A DNA stretch of 64,000 bases from assembly GCA_032717465.1 (NCBI GenBank), contig CM064697.1, forward strand, positions 763,001 to 827,000, read 5' to 3'. The stretch is from Coenobita brevimanus. Taxonomy: Eukaryota; Arthropoda; Malacostraca; Decapoda; Coenobitidae. Each line of letters opens with the position of its first letter. Position 1 is the stretch's first letter. Both the position numbers and the translations under genes were made by a program. Positions 24,446 through 41,370 of this stretch are shown in pieces. The notes beneath the pieces were generated by a model. That model searched no databases, was not told the origin of the DNA, and worked only from the letters and a program-made list of their open reading frames with translations.

Positions 24446-24865
24446 TTTGGGCAGCCGAAACTACACACAAAAATTGCAGAAAATTCGCTGATGTGAAAAA
24501 ACTTGGTCCCATCACGACTGAAAAACTTTTACTATATTTAATGAGCGATCGCAGTTTGACCAAAAAACGACACTCCCGGCGCCCGGCATAGGATCTCCGT
24601 AGAATTTTCTTCCCATAGGTACAACTAAAATATTCTGTAGTAGTAGCTGTGTGTCTGTGTGTTTATTTCGGATTTGCGCGTGGACAACTTGGGTTCCATT
24701 CCCGAAGCGCAAATAACACGATCAATTGGTTAGCTGCAAAAAATCCAAGTGACAACGTTATACTAGAACAGCACATAAACGTGAGAGCCCTCCGCAGGAG
24801 CAAGTGTGAGGGGCCCGAAGGGCCCACGAGCACTTGTTTTTTATCTGTGTTCATAGTCTTTATTT
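24110..24865. other. Interval with (GT)n, an old duplication and a strong hairpin
   Basis: (GT)n at 24396-24443. The text around 24379 (ATAGCAGTAGCCGTGTGT) recurs diverged near 24628 (TGTAGTAGTAGCTGTGTGT), which points to an old 250-bp duplication. A hairpin at 24801-24836 pairs CAAGTG with CACTTG and GGGCCC with GGGCCC around a GAA loop. No coding gene recognised. Confidence 0.5.
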
Positions 24866-24950
24866 TAAGAGGTCCTGTCTAAGGTTAATTATATCGTCTT
24901 GTTATAGTTAGAACTGGATTAAAAAGGTGTCCTCGTAGTGAAGGGGTTAC
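24866..24950 (+). mobile_element. M1-family element
   Basis: Has AATTATATCGTCTTGTTATA, AAAAAGGTGTCCTCGTA and the right terminus GTGAAGGGGTTAC, where the last TTAA base is mutated. Confidence 0.68.
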
Positions 24951-25079
24951 CTGACTGGCTAGATGACTGGCTGAGTGATTGCACTGACTCTTGATTACGT
25001 GGCCTGCTGACTTCACTGAATATGTTTTGTAACGAAGTTAGACATAATGCTTACTGAACCTGGGTGTTTAGGCGACATG

Positions 25080-26140
<1,061 letters not shown>

Positions 26141-26264
26141 GTGTTTACCTTATACAACGTGGTCGCTAATGGCTGGGTAACTCCGGCTTATGTAACAGAG
26201 GATGTGGCGCTGGGGTCTGGGTTATATAGTAGAGAATGTTTGCCTATCCTTCCCAATGTTATTA

Positions 26265-26341
26265 TCATCATCATCATCATCATTGTTGATGTAATTTTGT
26301 TTTTCTTGATATTCGTAGTAGTAGTAGTAGTAGTTGTTGTT

Positions 26342-26376
<35 letters not shown>

Positions 26377-26432
26377 CGTCGTCGTTGTTGTTGTCTCATC
26401 ATCATCACCATCGTCATCGTATTATTATTATG
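26265..26432. repeat. Trinucleotide cluster: (ATC)n, (GTA)n, (TTG)n, (GTC)n
   Basis: Successive ATC, TAG, TTG, GTC and again ATC tracts. The 111-codon frame (26141-26476) is Ile/Val/Ser homopolymer-like. Confidence 0.93.
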
Positions 26433-26559
26433 AGAAAGCATTAACCCACACATTACTAAAGGAACACAGGTTTTAGCAGTAAGGAAGGATTGCGTGATAG
26501 TCTATTCTTGCTCTCGGTATTGGCCTTCTTAATAAACCACACTAGACTACACGCCACTC

Positions 26560-26627
26560 CTAAGCTGAATAAAATATCTGAAGGAAGGAAGAATAAAACA
26601 CCTAGATCTCGTGTGCTGAAAAGGTAA
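26560..26627 (+). mobile_element. M1-family remnant
   Basis: TAAGCTGAATAAAATATCTG and AAGGAAGAATAAAACACC match the core; the right end GTGCTGAAAAGGTAAAC is a mutated terminus. Confidence 0.6.
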
Positions 26628-26680
26628 ACACAGTCACTTATACGATATCGTTAAGGAGTGTCAGCATTATACATCATTCA

Positions 26681-26682
<2 letters not shown>

Positions 26683-26778
<96 letters not shown>
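26683..26778. repeat. (CT)n-(CA)n compound microsatellite
   Basis: CT to 26748 switches without a gap to CA, ending at 26778. Confidence 0.96.
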
Positions 26779-26779
<1 letters not shown>

Positions 26780-26867
26780 TTTACAACTCTCACCTTCGGG
26801 CCTTACCGTACTTGACAAGTCTCTTCAGTATTCGTGAGAGTTGACAGTTAGTGCAGGTGGCGGTGTG

Positions 26868-27185
26868 TTATTGGAACGTGTGGTGAGTGTGGAACGTGTG
26901 CTGGATGTGGAACGTGTGGTGAGTGTGGAACTTGTGCTTGGTGTGGAACGTGTGGTGAGTGTGGAACTTGTGCTTGGTGTGGAATGTGTGCTAGGTGTAG
27001 AACGTGTGCTGAGTGTGGAATATGTGGTAAGTGTGGAATGTGTCCTGGGTGTAGAACGTGTGCTGAGTGTGGAATGTGTGCTGAGTGTGGAACGTGTTGT
27101 GAATGTGAAACCTGTGTTGTGTATGAAACGTGTGCTGAGTATGGAATGTGCTGAGTGTGGAATGTGCTGACTGAGCGTGGAACGT
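26868..27185. repeat. 21-bp minisatellite
   Basis: About 14-15 units around GTGTGGAACGTGTGCTGA, period 21 bp. Because 21 is a multiple of three, the 109-codon frame 26841-27170 reads as a heptad (V-E-R-V-L-S-V with variants). Divergence rises toward the right end. No initiation context or domain supports translation. Confidence 0.9.
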
Positions 27186-27261
27186 GGAGCGAGAATGGAG
27201 TTTAAGGTGAGAGTGAAATTGGTGAGTATGAAGTGTGCGTGGTATGCAATGTAGTCCTTAT

Positions 27262-27315
27262 ATCAATCGACTGACGATTTTATTCAGCTGGAGTCCTGTC
27301 GCACTAAAAGGTTGA
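27262..27315 (-). mobile_element. M1-family remnant
   Basis: CTGACGATTTTATTCAGCTG is the exact complement style of the family core. Termini not preserved. Confidence 0.5.
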
Positions 27316-27414
27316 GCAAAGAAATCGGCCGTGACGCTATGCACAAGGAATCAATATTAAAGCTAGAAGGCACTCAGAGAACACATACTTCCACCATTGC
27401 CTTTGCCATTAAAA

Positions 27415-27935
27415 AGGATCCGGATCCGGAGGTGTGGATATAGGATCCGTATCCAGATCTGGATCCGCCCCAAGATTTAACCAGTTCATTCTTGGTCCAT
27501 GGAACACCTTTCCAAAAAATTTTCATTGAAAACTTTTGGTGATATTGTGCGGGATACTCCGGATCCGGATCCGGATCCGTAATCATTTTCTTGACCCATG
27601 GTCCACCCTTTAATAAACTTTCATAAAAATCCGTTCATAACTTTTTAAGTAATTCCGGATCCGGATCCGGATCGGCTACAAAATTTAATCAATTCATTCT
27701 TGGTCCATAGAGCACCTCTTCACAAAATTTCATTGAAATTCACTGAGGCCAAAATTTAATCATTTGTTCATTGGCCCATGGCTCACCCATCCACAAAATT
27801 TCATCAGAATCAGTTCATTATTTTTTTAGCAATCCTGCTAACAGACCGACCGACAGACTGACAAACAAACAAACAAACCAACAAACCAACGCGGGGTAAA
27901 ACATTTACATATCTCCTTGGCGGATGTAAATGAAA
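27415..27935 (+). mobile_element. Non-LTR-type retroposon 3' region with GGATCC hexamers and internal tandem units
   Basis: Hexamer runs GGATCCGGATCC occur at 27418, 27554 and 27658. Between them lies a unit of about 60-100 bp repeated four times (TTCATTCTTGGTCCATGG, CACAAAATTTCAT, GTTCATAACTTTTT and variants). The right end reads GCAATCCTGCTAACAGACCG, then ACAAACAAAC repeats, then ACATATCTCCTTGGCGG. I recognise this tail as a widespread invertebrate/fish LINE-SINE type 3' end; the family name is not asserted. Confidence 0.7.
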
Positions 27936-28124
27936 AACCTCGTCAAAAGACCCGTGACACGTTTGAGAAGAGAACTGAAGGAAATTCTATTATCATGAAG
28001 GTCTGCTATGTAAGAAAATTACTGTGATGGCGTCTTTGATACATTCTTCTTGTTAATACCAGCTGGTTTTGGGCACCTTGAGAGAGAGGTACAGTGTACT
28101 GAGGTTAGATACAGAATTCATCAT
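27936..28124. other. Short non-coding interval
   Basis: Nothing recognised. Confidence 0.4.
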
Positions 28125-28216
28125 TCAATCACTACAAGAGATCTCCCTTAAGCTTAATATTATCATCAGGAGATAACAAGGATGTACCACATAGACTTCA
28201 TCGTATTGAAAGTGTT
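28125..28216 (+). mobile_element. M1-family element, diverged
   Basis: CAATCACTACAAGAGATCTC closely matches the left end of the full copy at 62191. AGGAGATAACAAGGATGTAC and GACTTCATCGTATTGAAAG follow. Terminal CCCC and TTAA are lost. Confidence 0.62.
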
Positions 28217-32402
<4,186 letters not shown>

Positions 32403-32404
<2 letters not shown>

Positions 32405-33164
32405 AGGGGGGTAGTAAAACGATTTTGTAATCAGGGGTACAAAATAGTGTGGAAATACCAGATCAGTCGGGAAGAAAAGTATGCACACCATCTGACACTT
32501 ACTTTTTATTGTTCCTCTACAGACATATATTCCTAAACTCAAAGAGGCTTGGTATCTTTCGCTACCCTTAGATTGTTCGCTTTGATATGATGCGTCAGGG
32601 AAGGAACTGAGGGTCATGCCTGAAGTGTGAAACGTGTTGTGGAATAGGAGGTGAACTTTTGTCTGACTATGCAAAGGAAGGGAAATGAAATAAGATAGGG
32701 TACAGAGGGAATGGTGATGATAAATGGCGAGCACACACGAAAGCATGAATAATGAATTAATGGTACCATAAATATGCCTAAGTAGTGGATAGACAGGAAT
32801 ACGGGAATAATAAATGGGAACAAATAAGAAACAGGGAACGGAGACACTGATATTGGAATGATAAAAGGTGGGTAAAGAAATTAAAGTAAGTGATGGAGAC
32901 AGGGATGGGAAGATGATACATGAGAATAAATGATAGCTCGATTGAAGTATTTGATTGATAAATGAGGGGAGCAGAAATAAAAATAAGTGTTGAACAGACT
33001 GGAATGTGGGATACTAAATCGTTCCAGCAATATTATAATAGGATGGAATGATTAGGCAGATGAAATACGCAGTACACAGCTGTTATTTCCACTGCTATAG
33101 TACGTAATTTTAAGGTTTAGGTGTAATATACCGCTTCGTTGCATTGACACCCTTTTCGTTGTAT
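32403..33164. other. A/G-biased interval, no gene recognised
   Basis: From 32690 to 32990 phrases such as GGAATGATAAA and GGGAATAATAAATGG recur loosely at 50-60 bp, probably a decayed tandem repeat. The 150-codon minus frame (32294-32746) is low complexity on one side. Confidence 0.4.
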
Positions 33165-33632
33165 TTTTGCTGTGTTGCAGTGGTTACCACATCCGGCATG
33201 CAGCTGGAAGGACCAGGGTTCGATTCTCGAGACGGTCAGATTCTTCGTTTGTAGGTAGAAGGTAGATGGTTATCATCGTCCCTGGGAGGTGCTGTCATGG
33301 GGGTGATATGAGAACTGTAGCTTGCCTTGCACAGCATTCCCAGGCTGGGCACTCAACTATATTTACACAGCCAAATTCTTTGGCCTAGACTACTACACAT
33401 ACATATCTCATCTACACAATTACAGTACAATCTGCTCCCTGGAGGAGACTAAACTCATCACCCTTGCAGGGCAAGTGGCCTAGAAGAAGAAAAATTCAAA
33501 ATTTAAACCCAACGTTCTACTCATGGTTGGTGACAGTAAGAGCTTATAGTCGTTCAGTACAAAATGTTAGTGCCATGCCGGTGGCACTGGAGCTGCTTGC
33601 CATCATCCCGTAAAAAAAAAAAAAAAAAAAAA
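33165..33632 (+). mobile_element. tRNA-derived SINE, family S2, with poly(A) tail
   Basis: A-box-like TGTTGCAGTGGT at 33173-33184 and B-box GGTTCGATTCT at 33217-33227 are spaced as in a tRNA. The A-box resembles TRGCNNAGTGG. A body of about 380 bp follows, unrelated to family S1, ending in a 20-base poly(A) at 33613-33632. It is the only copy in the window. A strongly truncated LINE tail could lie in the body. Confidence 0.78.
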
Positions 33633-33838
33633 AGCGTTCACATGCTTGAATGGCCAAGGCCGTTAAGACTAAGTTCTGTACGCGTTCACCATCTGCCAGT
33701 CTTATTCTGTTCAGGAAACCTTTTGAACCGGGGATGTAGCTTGCATTAAGCACTTCACTACGATTGCGTCTTCCTTCGGTTTCATCTTTACGAATGCGAA
33801 ATGTAACTCTCAGTAATAGAGACATTATATGGGGCACG
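33633..33838. other. Short interval, no gene recognised
   Basis: Part of a 97-codon minus-strand frame (33544-33837) that also reads through the SINE poly(A), giving a phenylalanine run; rejected as a gene. Confidence 0.4.
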
Positions 33839-34407
<569 letters not shown>

Positions 34408-34479
34408 CATTCACGGGTTTAATTGGCTTAGTATGTACAAAACCTGTGTAATGTTTGAATATCATTTGTTATATTTGTG

Positions 34480-35785
34480 TGTGGTGAGAAAACAAGAGGA
34501 AGGCAAGTAATTAGAGGGAAGAGAATAATAGGAAGGGGAGAGGCAAAGTGGAGGGAAGAGGAGATACAGAGAGAAGAGGAAGGGGAGGAACAGAGGATAG
34601 GGTAGAGTTAGTGATGGGAAGAGAATGGAGAGAGAGATATATATATGAGGGGATGGATATTAGTTGGTGAGGGTTGGTGATGGGAAGAGGACAGGAGGAA
34701 GGAGAGGGGGGAAAGAGGGGAGGGAAGAGAGAGAGAGAGAAAGAGAGAGGTAACAGTAGGCTGAGGGTTTGTGATAGAAAGGGGGAGGAAGAGGGAATTT
34801 AATAGTAGAGAGAGAAGATGCCGGCAAAGAGAAAAGAATGAATGAAAGTATGAATGAATGAATGAATGATGCAAGAAAGGAAGCGTAGAAAGGTGAAGGT
34901 AATAGACGGACGGGAAAAGAGAGGGGATAGAATGGAAAGACAGGTTGGTGAAGGTAAGTGATGGTAAAAACTGAAGAGGGAGGGAAAGAAAGGGAAGGGA
35001 AGAAAGGAATAGACGCAGGTCGAGGATAAGTGATGGAAAGCGAGAAATGGAGAGAAGAGATAAAGAAAGAGTGAGGAGGGAAGAATGGAGAAGAATTAGG
35101 GTGAAGAGGAAAGGGAAAAGAGAAGAGAGAGAAGGAACGGGGGCGATACAAGTAGTGTAAAAATAAATGATGGGAAAGGAAGAATGGCGAGGAAGGGAAA
35201 GGAGAGGCAGAGGTAGGGTGAGGTACGTGTAAGTGATGGCAAAAGGGAGAAAAGGGAGACAAGAGGGAGAGGAAAAGAGGACGGGTCAGGACTGTGTTTC
35301 TTAATTACAAAAGGGGTCAAGTGTAATTAGACGAGTTACGTAAGGGGAGAAGGGACCTTGTTCTCGTAGTCTTAAGGGAGCTCCGTAGCGCCTCTTCCTT
35401 AACTCTTTATTCCGCATTGCTTATCATTATTCTTATTGCTCATTATGTCTTATTATCTCTCATTTATACAGACATAGCTTGCAAAGACAGCATAACCTAC
35501 AAAAGGGTAATAACACTCTATCTAAACTGGTAAAGGAAGATGCTGTATGTAGTCCTCCAAAACCACGAGAGTAGAGCCTAAGATAGACGTTAGTGAATGT
35601 GAAAATGGTAGTAAAGGGAGTGAGGGACTGGGGAGGTGAGGAAAATGGGGCAGGGGAAAGAGGGGTAGAGGTCAGAGAGGGGTGAGGGAGTAGCTTGAGA
35701 GGAAAATGTGAAAGGGGAGAGAAGCCGTAAGGGAGAATGTAGGATGAGGGAGGTAGGGAGAAGGTTGAGGAAAGAATGGAAAATG

Positions 35786-35867
<82 letters not shown>

Positions 35868-36300
35868 GAAAGAAAGGAATAATGGGAGAGAAAGAGGGAT
35901 GAGAGAGAGAGAGAGGGGGAGATGAGGCGTATACTGAAAGAGAATGGGGAATGAGGGAGAGGTGGAGAGAAGGTGTGGGAGGTGAGGAATATTGAAGGAG
36001 AAGGGGAATGAGAGGGAGGAGAGGGGAATGAGGAAGGGGAGGGGAGTGAGGGAGGCGAGGGGTGTGAGAGAACAAGGGGTTGAGGAGGGACGAAGAAATA
36101 ACAAGGTATGAATGATGAAGGAGGAGGGGAAGGAAGGCAGTAAGTAGACAACACAGGTGAGGAATGGAGAGGCCAGGTGAGGGCTGAGGGCTGGCTAATT
36201 GGGCAAAGGTGTGAAGCAGGTGAGGTGAGAGGTGAGACAGGTGAACAGTGAGGGGTGAGGGGAAGTGAACAGATAGACAGACGTGGTACGAAAAGAGTAA
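34480..36300 (-). repeat. Purine-rich tract with loose minisatellite structure
   Basis: The plus strand is G/A-rich for 1.8 kb. GTGATGG-type phrases recur at 34610, 34676, 34767, 34957, 35029, 35170 and 35232, suggesting a decayed unit of 60-95 bp. Microsatellites: (GA)n at 34725-34748, (GAAT)n near 34850-34870, and (GA)n at 35786-35863 with one AAA interruption. Minus-strand frames up to 242 codons are Ser/Leu/Pro low complexity. Confidence 0.85.
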
Positions 36301-36850
36301 ACCCTTCCTCTGTGACATATTCCTTTAGAGATTTTTCTTCAACTCGTAAAAGACCTCTCATACGGAAAGAGCGATGTATAGCTAACCTTTGCAGTTCCAA
36401 AATTCTTGCTTAAGCTGAATGGAAGCGTATTTGGTAACTAGAATTACATGCAAACAATGTCATTAGTTTGAAGAGATAGGCGAAGGACGTAAAGGGTGAA
36501 AACAGCTGTAATGAAGGGAAGGTGAGAGGTGATGGAGGTGAGAAGATAGTCAAAGTAAGAAAAAAGACGGAAGAAGACTGGCGTGGAATAGGGAAGTAAG
36601 GAAGGGTGACGAAGAGAAGATATATACAGGGCGAGAGGGGTTTAAGGAATGAGAGGTGAGGAGTGAGACGTGTGTGATGAAGGGAAGATTAGGGGTGAGG
36701 GAGGGGGAAAAGATGGACAGGCGTGGTATGAAAAGCGATAAAAGGAACTGACCAAGGATGACAAGGGTGAAAATCAAGGGAATAGCGAATCAGAAAGGGA
36801 GATGGAGGTAAAAAATGAGGCACGAACGAAAACACGTGAGAGTTCAACCT
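36301..36850. other. Interval with an M1 remnant and duplicated phrases
   Basis: M1-like text at 36411-36517 (TTAAGCTGAATGGAAGCG ... GCTGTAATGAAGGG). The phrase ACGTGGTACGAAAAG near 36281 recurs as GCGTGGTATGAAAAG near 36722, a pair about 440 bp apart. No gene recognised. Confidence 0.5.
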
Positions 36851-37076
36851 TGGATCACCCCCCCACCCCTAAGCCCCCCATCCCATCTTGACGTGCCCCC
36901 ACATACCCTCCACCCACAACCACACCCCCACCTACCACTCACCCCACCTACTGTTTACTGGTTGCCCTAGCACCTCACGCCACCACCGCTACCACAATAT
37001 CGATCGCTACCGCTATCATATTTTTAGCTGCCACCACACACACACATATATCATTGATCGTATTTAGCTGCCATAC
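36851..37076. other. C-rich interval
   Basis: CCCCAC-rich text, then CACC/TACC repeats. Nothing coding. Confidence 0.5.
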
Positions 37077-37470
37077 ACCACACTCACTCACCTTAAACCA
37101 TACACTCCTACCATATACCATACACTCTCCTTTAAACCATACTTTCCAGTTATACACCACACACAACTACCATGCACAGCTCTTACCTACCACACCATAC
37201 ACCACATTCACTTGCCATGTACCATATCCACGTACCATACACCATTCTCACCTACCGTACCATACACCACACTCACCTACCATACCGTACACCACACTCA
37301 CCTACCATACCGTACACCACACTCACCTACCATACCGTACACCACACTCACCTACCATACCGTACACCACACTCACCTACCATACCGTACACCACACTCA
37401 CCTACCATATCGTACACCACACTCACCTACCATATCGTACACCACACTCACCTACCATACCATACATCTG
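37077..37470. repeat. 25-bp minisatellite
   Basis: Core units from about 37255 to 37460 repeat CACTCACCTACCATACCGTA-type text every 25 bp, about eight copies; two late copies carry CATATCGTA. A more diverged flank reaches left to 37077. Since 25 is not a multiple of three, all three plus frames read the same 25-residue cycle (frames of 201, 103 and 97 codons). This shows they are artefacts. Confidence 0.93.
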
Positions 37471-37554
37471 TACACCTGTGTAATAGTACTACCTCTTCTC
37501 TTTAAGTACGTAGTTACCATGACAACCACAAATACTACCACAATCAGGACACTT

Positions 37555-37715
37555 ACAGTTATTTTCACATCATCATCATCATCAATACTACAACCATTAG
37601 CACACCCACATCATCATCATCATCATCATCATCATCATTACTGTCAATATAGTCACTAGGACATCCACATCAGTTTTCATACCATCATCGTCATCATCAT
37701 CATCATCACAATTTT
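37555..37715. repeat. (ATC)n trinucleotide repeats
   Basis: ATC/CAT runs at 37568-37583, 37607-37638 and 37681-37709. Confidence 0.92.
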
Positions 37716-38933
37716 TGGCCACCATACTACCACTGTCGTAAGCAACTATTAATACTAATTCAACTGACACTAATAATAACGCAGTCAACAGTATAATCAC
37801 TTTCAATTATCTCCACTGCAGCGAGGAGACAATAATTAGCGTTTACGTCACATCGATTATCGCTAGCAATTACCACTTTAGCATTAGCAATCATTGTTTC
37901 CTATTATAGCTAGTTTTACAGAGCTGTCCCTTTTATAGCTACGTATTATTATTATGATTTTTATTTCTGTATGTTCTTCTGTTCATTGTTCACCCTCATA
38001 ACTATCACATTTTTGAACCCTGAGATTTTTGTTTGTTCGTGGTTTCCAGTCCCATATTTAATACCGGGTTACTTTCAGACTCCAATATGTTCTCCATGGA
38101 GGTCACTTGCATACCTAATAATATTCTGAACTCCTCGGTTTAATGTACAACTGTAACATTAATAATTATGTTTTAAATTAATATATATTGTACGTGGTCA
38201 TCATTCCGTCATAATCACCTGCCTCATAAATAAGTTGTAGTCACCCTCATAACTAATCTACTTTTGAATTCTCAGATTCCTTCTTAGTTTTTCTCATAAC
38301 TCTCCTATCTTTGAACTCCCAGATGTTACCGGGCATAATTCCCCCGTCATGGACCAACGCTACGAACCGTATTCTCGTGAGGTTAACAAACTTTTCAGCA
38401 TCTCTTCCTCACCCATATATATTTTCCTCTATGATACGTGTGCAAACTATATATACTGATAATTCAAAGATATGAGTAACGTCAGAAAGTGCCAAGGTGT
38501 GATATGCTAAACACAGCTGCGGACTAAAATATGCTACTGAATCTTTTTTTCTTTTTTTTTATCTGAAATGTAACGAGACAGAGAGCAATGACTTTTGAAA
38601 CGCAGTAACGCGATCTTCGGAATCCTACCAACGTTTCAGAAAATTTCATAGGAGTTCCATAATTCATCAGCTAGGAGGTGGGGTGATATCACTATTCCCA
38701 ACCGTACTATCACTAGCAAAAGTTCGTTCTGCCAGCATTGCGTCTTTCCTTCATATTTTTAAAATCATATCCGAACGTCAGAGATACGTATCCTTCCGTC
38801 TCACACTTTTTTTTTTTTGGCTTGCTTCTTATTAAAAAAAAGAAAATCGCCTATCGCTTGTTCCATCGCGTCATTCAGCAGGGAAGCGCGAACTTCTGAT
38901 CGTGATAGGAGGGGTACATCGATAACGTCATAT
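37716..38933. other. AT-rich interval, no gene recognised
   Basis: Three diverged copies of CCCTCATAACT...CTTTTGAA...CAGAT lie at about 37992, 38243 and 38293. Poly(T) or T-rich runs at 38544-38560 and 38808-38818. No coding signal. Confidence 0.4.
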
Positions 38934-38957
38934 GGAGAGAGAGAGAGAGAGAGAGAC
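38934..38957. repeat. (GA)n microsatellite
   Basis: Short GA run. Confidence 0.95.
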
Positions 38958-39029
38958 TCCTTAGCCACCGACACAACTAGCGGAAAACATTATGCCGTTG
39001 CGTGTCTTCACCTTGACAGCAACACTAAT

Positions 39030-40400
39030 AATATACGCTGTGCACCGCTACAACAACTACGTGACTCCAGTAACATGACTTCCGCACACCTGACCTACCA
39101 CCACACCATACCACTACAACAACAATAATCTTAACCTTTATCCAGCCATTCATTTACACCACAGTCAATGCACTCATCACCACTGTCCAACTACAAATAG
39201 ACATCACCAGCAGCATCATAACCACACCATTTCGCACCACACCACACCTTACCACAACACCAACACTCCTAACCTTTATTCAGTCATTCATTTATATCAC
39301 ACTCTAAATCCCCATCACTGTTTTCCAGCCACATAAATATATACTGTACTATACTACCACCATCGCAACCATACCATACCACACCACCCTCAACCACTGT
39401 CCAACCACACAGCTACACCACATACAGCTCATCACTACTATGCAACCAGACCTCTGACCTACCCTCACCATCGTACAACATCCACATCACATCACAACCA
39501 TAACAACCCCAGTCACTGTCCAATCAGACACTTACACCATAACCACAACAGTCATCTTCACTGTACAACCACAAAAGTAATCACCCAGCATCACCAGCGC
39601 TACGGACACAATACCTCTGTCTGCCAAAGCACTACAGTACACTACCTAAACCATCAGCACCACACCACATCATATCTACACAGCAACCACACAGTATTCC
39701 GCCACCAAACCGCATCTTTTGCACTCTCACCGCACGCACAATCACTATGTAACACCATCCCTGAGCAGTAACTACCACTACATCAAACTAACACACCAAA
39801 CACACAGATACACTACCCTCGCACGATACAGTCGCATCACTAACCAATAATGACCATCACTACCACCACTACACCACTACAACAACAGCTTCTATCGCTA
39901 TTATACACCCACACCACAACCAACCACCACCATCACCAACACCAATCACCGGCGCACCATAAATTGCTCCTATAATTCACCATGAAACAGAGCCATCACA
40001 ACTACGCCACATGCGCCACAGTCAAGCCACCTACCGAGCCACAACTTAACTACTGCCACACCACAGCTACACCGCACCAAGATCCCTGCCTAAAATAAAA
40101 GCATAATACCTAGCACTACCACACCACATCATACCAACTACAAGACCTAAGCCACACCTAACAACCACACTAACACCACACAGAACCAAAACACCACACC
40201 ACACCACACCACGCCATAAGACAACTACAGGATCCCAACCACATAAATCAGTCATACCATACCACACCACATCACATCACCACAACACAGCATCATCAAA
40301 TCACACCATGCTAAAATTACAAGATATCAGCCACGACAGCTCACCACACCATGCCACACCACATCACACCACCATAGCAGCCACAGCCACAGCCAGCAGC
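39030..40400. repeat. Degenerate CACCA/ACACC repeat region
   Basis: About 1.4 kb dominated by CCACAC, CACCAT and ACCACAACA phrases with G almost absent from the plus strand; best preserved at 40190-40280 and 40340-40380. Looks like an ancient pentanucleotide array that has decayed. Confidence 0.82.
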
Positions 40401-41272
40401 ACCCCATCAACCAGCGGACCAGGAAGACGCCGCAAGAGATAATTAAAGTTTACAAGAGCCTGGCTGGATTATCATAAACCCAGGTCACGAATGATCCCAG
40501 GAAGAAATAGGGAGAAAAAAAAAATGAAGGTTATGCCAAGTGACTGACCTCGTTATTCTTATCAGCTCATTATTTTTAGATTTTTACGACGCTTGTTCTT
40601 GGAAAATTCGGGAGGGCAATCGCCAACTGGGGCGAAATCGACGGAAATTAGGTGATAGAGGGCTTGAAGCTGATGAATTCTTGCGTCTGGCAGCCACGTG
40701 GAATTGTTTACATTTTTGCCTAACATGTCGTAGAGAAATGATGAGGGCTGTTCATTTGCCTGATAATGACGAATGGTTATTGCTGTAGACTGTAACCGGG
40801 GTGTACTATTGTGCTGCAGAGTAATTAGTGTAGCGAAGCGTGCAAGCCGCATCGGTGTACAAAATTTTATTACAGTAGTGCAACGCAATATCCCTAGTTA
40901 ATTAGATGCCCAGTGTCAGGCGTGAACAAGGAGGCTGCTACATTCATACACACATACTGTACGTACAACTGGACCGTATTTTCGTGGACTAGGGAGGCAT
41001 TCTAAAGGGTGAGTCCACATCAGGGAACGAACGCAAACAAACGCTAGCAAACAAAGGTAAATGCTCCCTGTCTGGACTTCTGTTTAACCACCTCCATAGA
41101 ACAAATGGGCCCGAATATCACTGGCTCAAATTCTATATCCGTCCATGCCGAAATGTTTGCCAGCCGTTCATATTAACCACTTCGCCCAGATGACGCATTT
41201 CTTACTTCATTCATATTACTTCCAGAGCCGTGCATTCGAGAGAGATTAATGGAGGGGTTAGATGTAGCCTTC
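40401..41272. other. Non-repetitive interval with an imperfect inverted repeat
   Basis: GTCCACATCAGGGA at 41013-41026 pairs imperfectly with TCCCTGTCTGGAC at 41065-41077, giving a 65-bp foldback that could be a small MITE. Frames of 82 (+) and 108 (-) codons at 40540-40888 have no recognised domain. Confidence 0.4.
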
Positions 41273-41370
41273 ATTAACCCCTCCATTTCGCAAGGCCTCT
41301 CCTACGTTAATTATAATCGTCTGAAAGTAGCAAGAATAAGTTTAAAATTACGTCCTGCCTAAGGTCGTAA
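41273..41370 (+). mobile_element. M1-family element
   Basis: Left end TTAACCCCTCCATTTCG. Then CTCTCCTACG, ATTATAATCGTCTGAAAGTA and GCAAGAATAAG. The right terminus is decayed. Confidence 0.7.

Noticed and set aside
33173..33240. Possible functional tRNA gene
   Set aside because: A- and B-box-like words are present but the acceptor stem does not pair, and a SINE-like body with poly(A) follows.
35460..36400. Frames of 214-242 codons on the minus strand
   Set aside because: Three different frames are open at once across GA-rich DNA; the open frame comes from composition, not selection.
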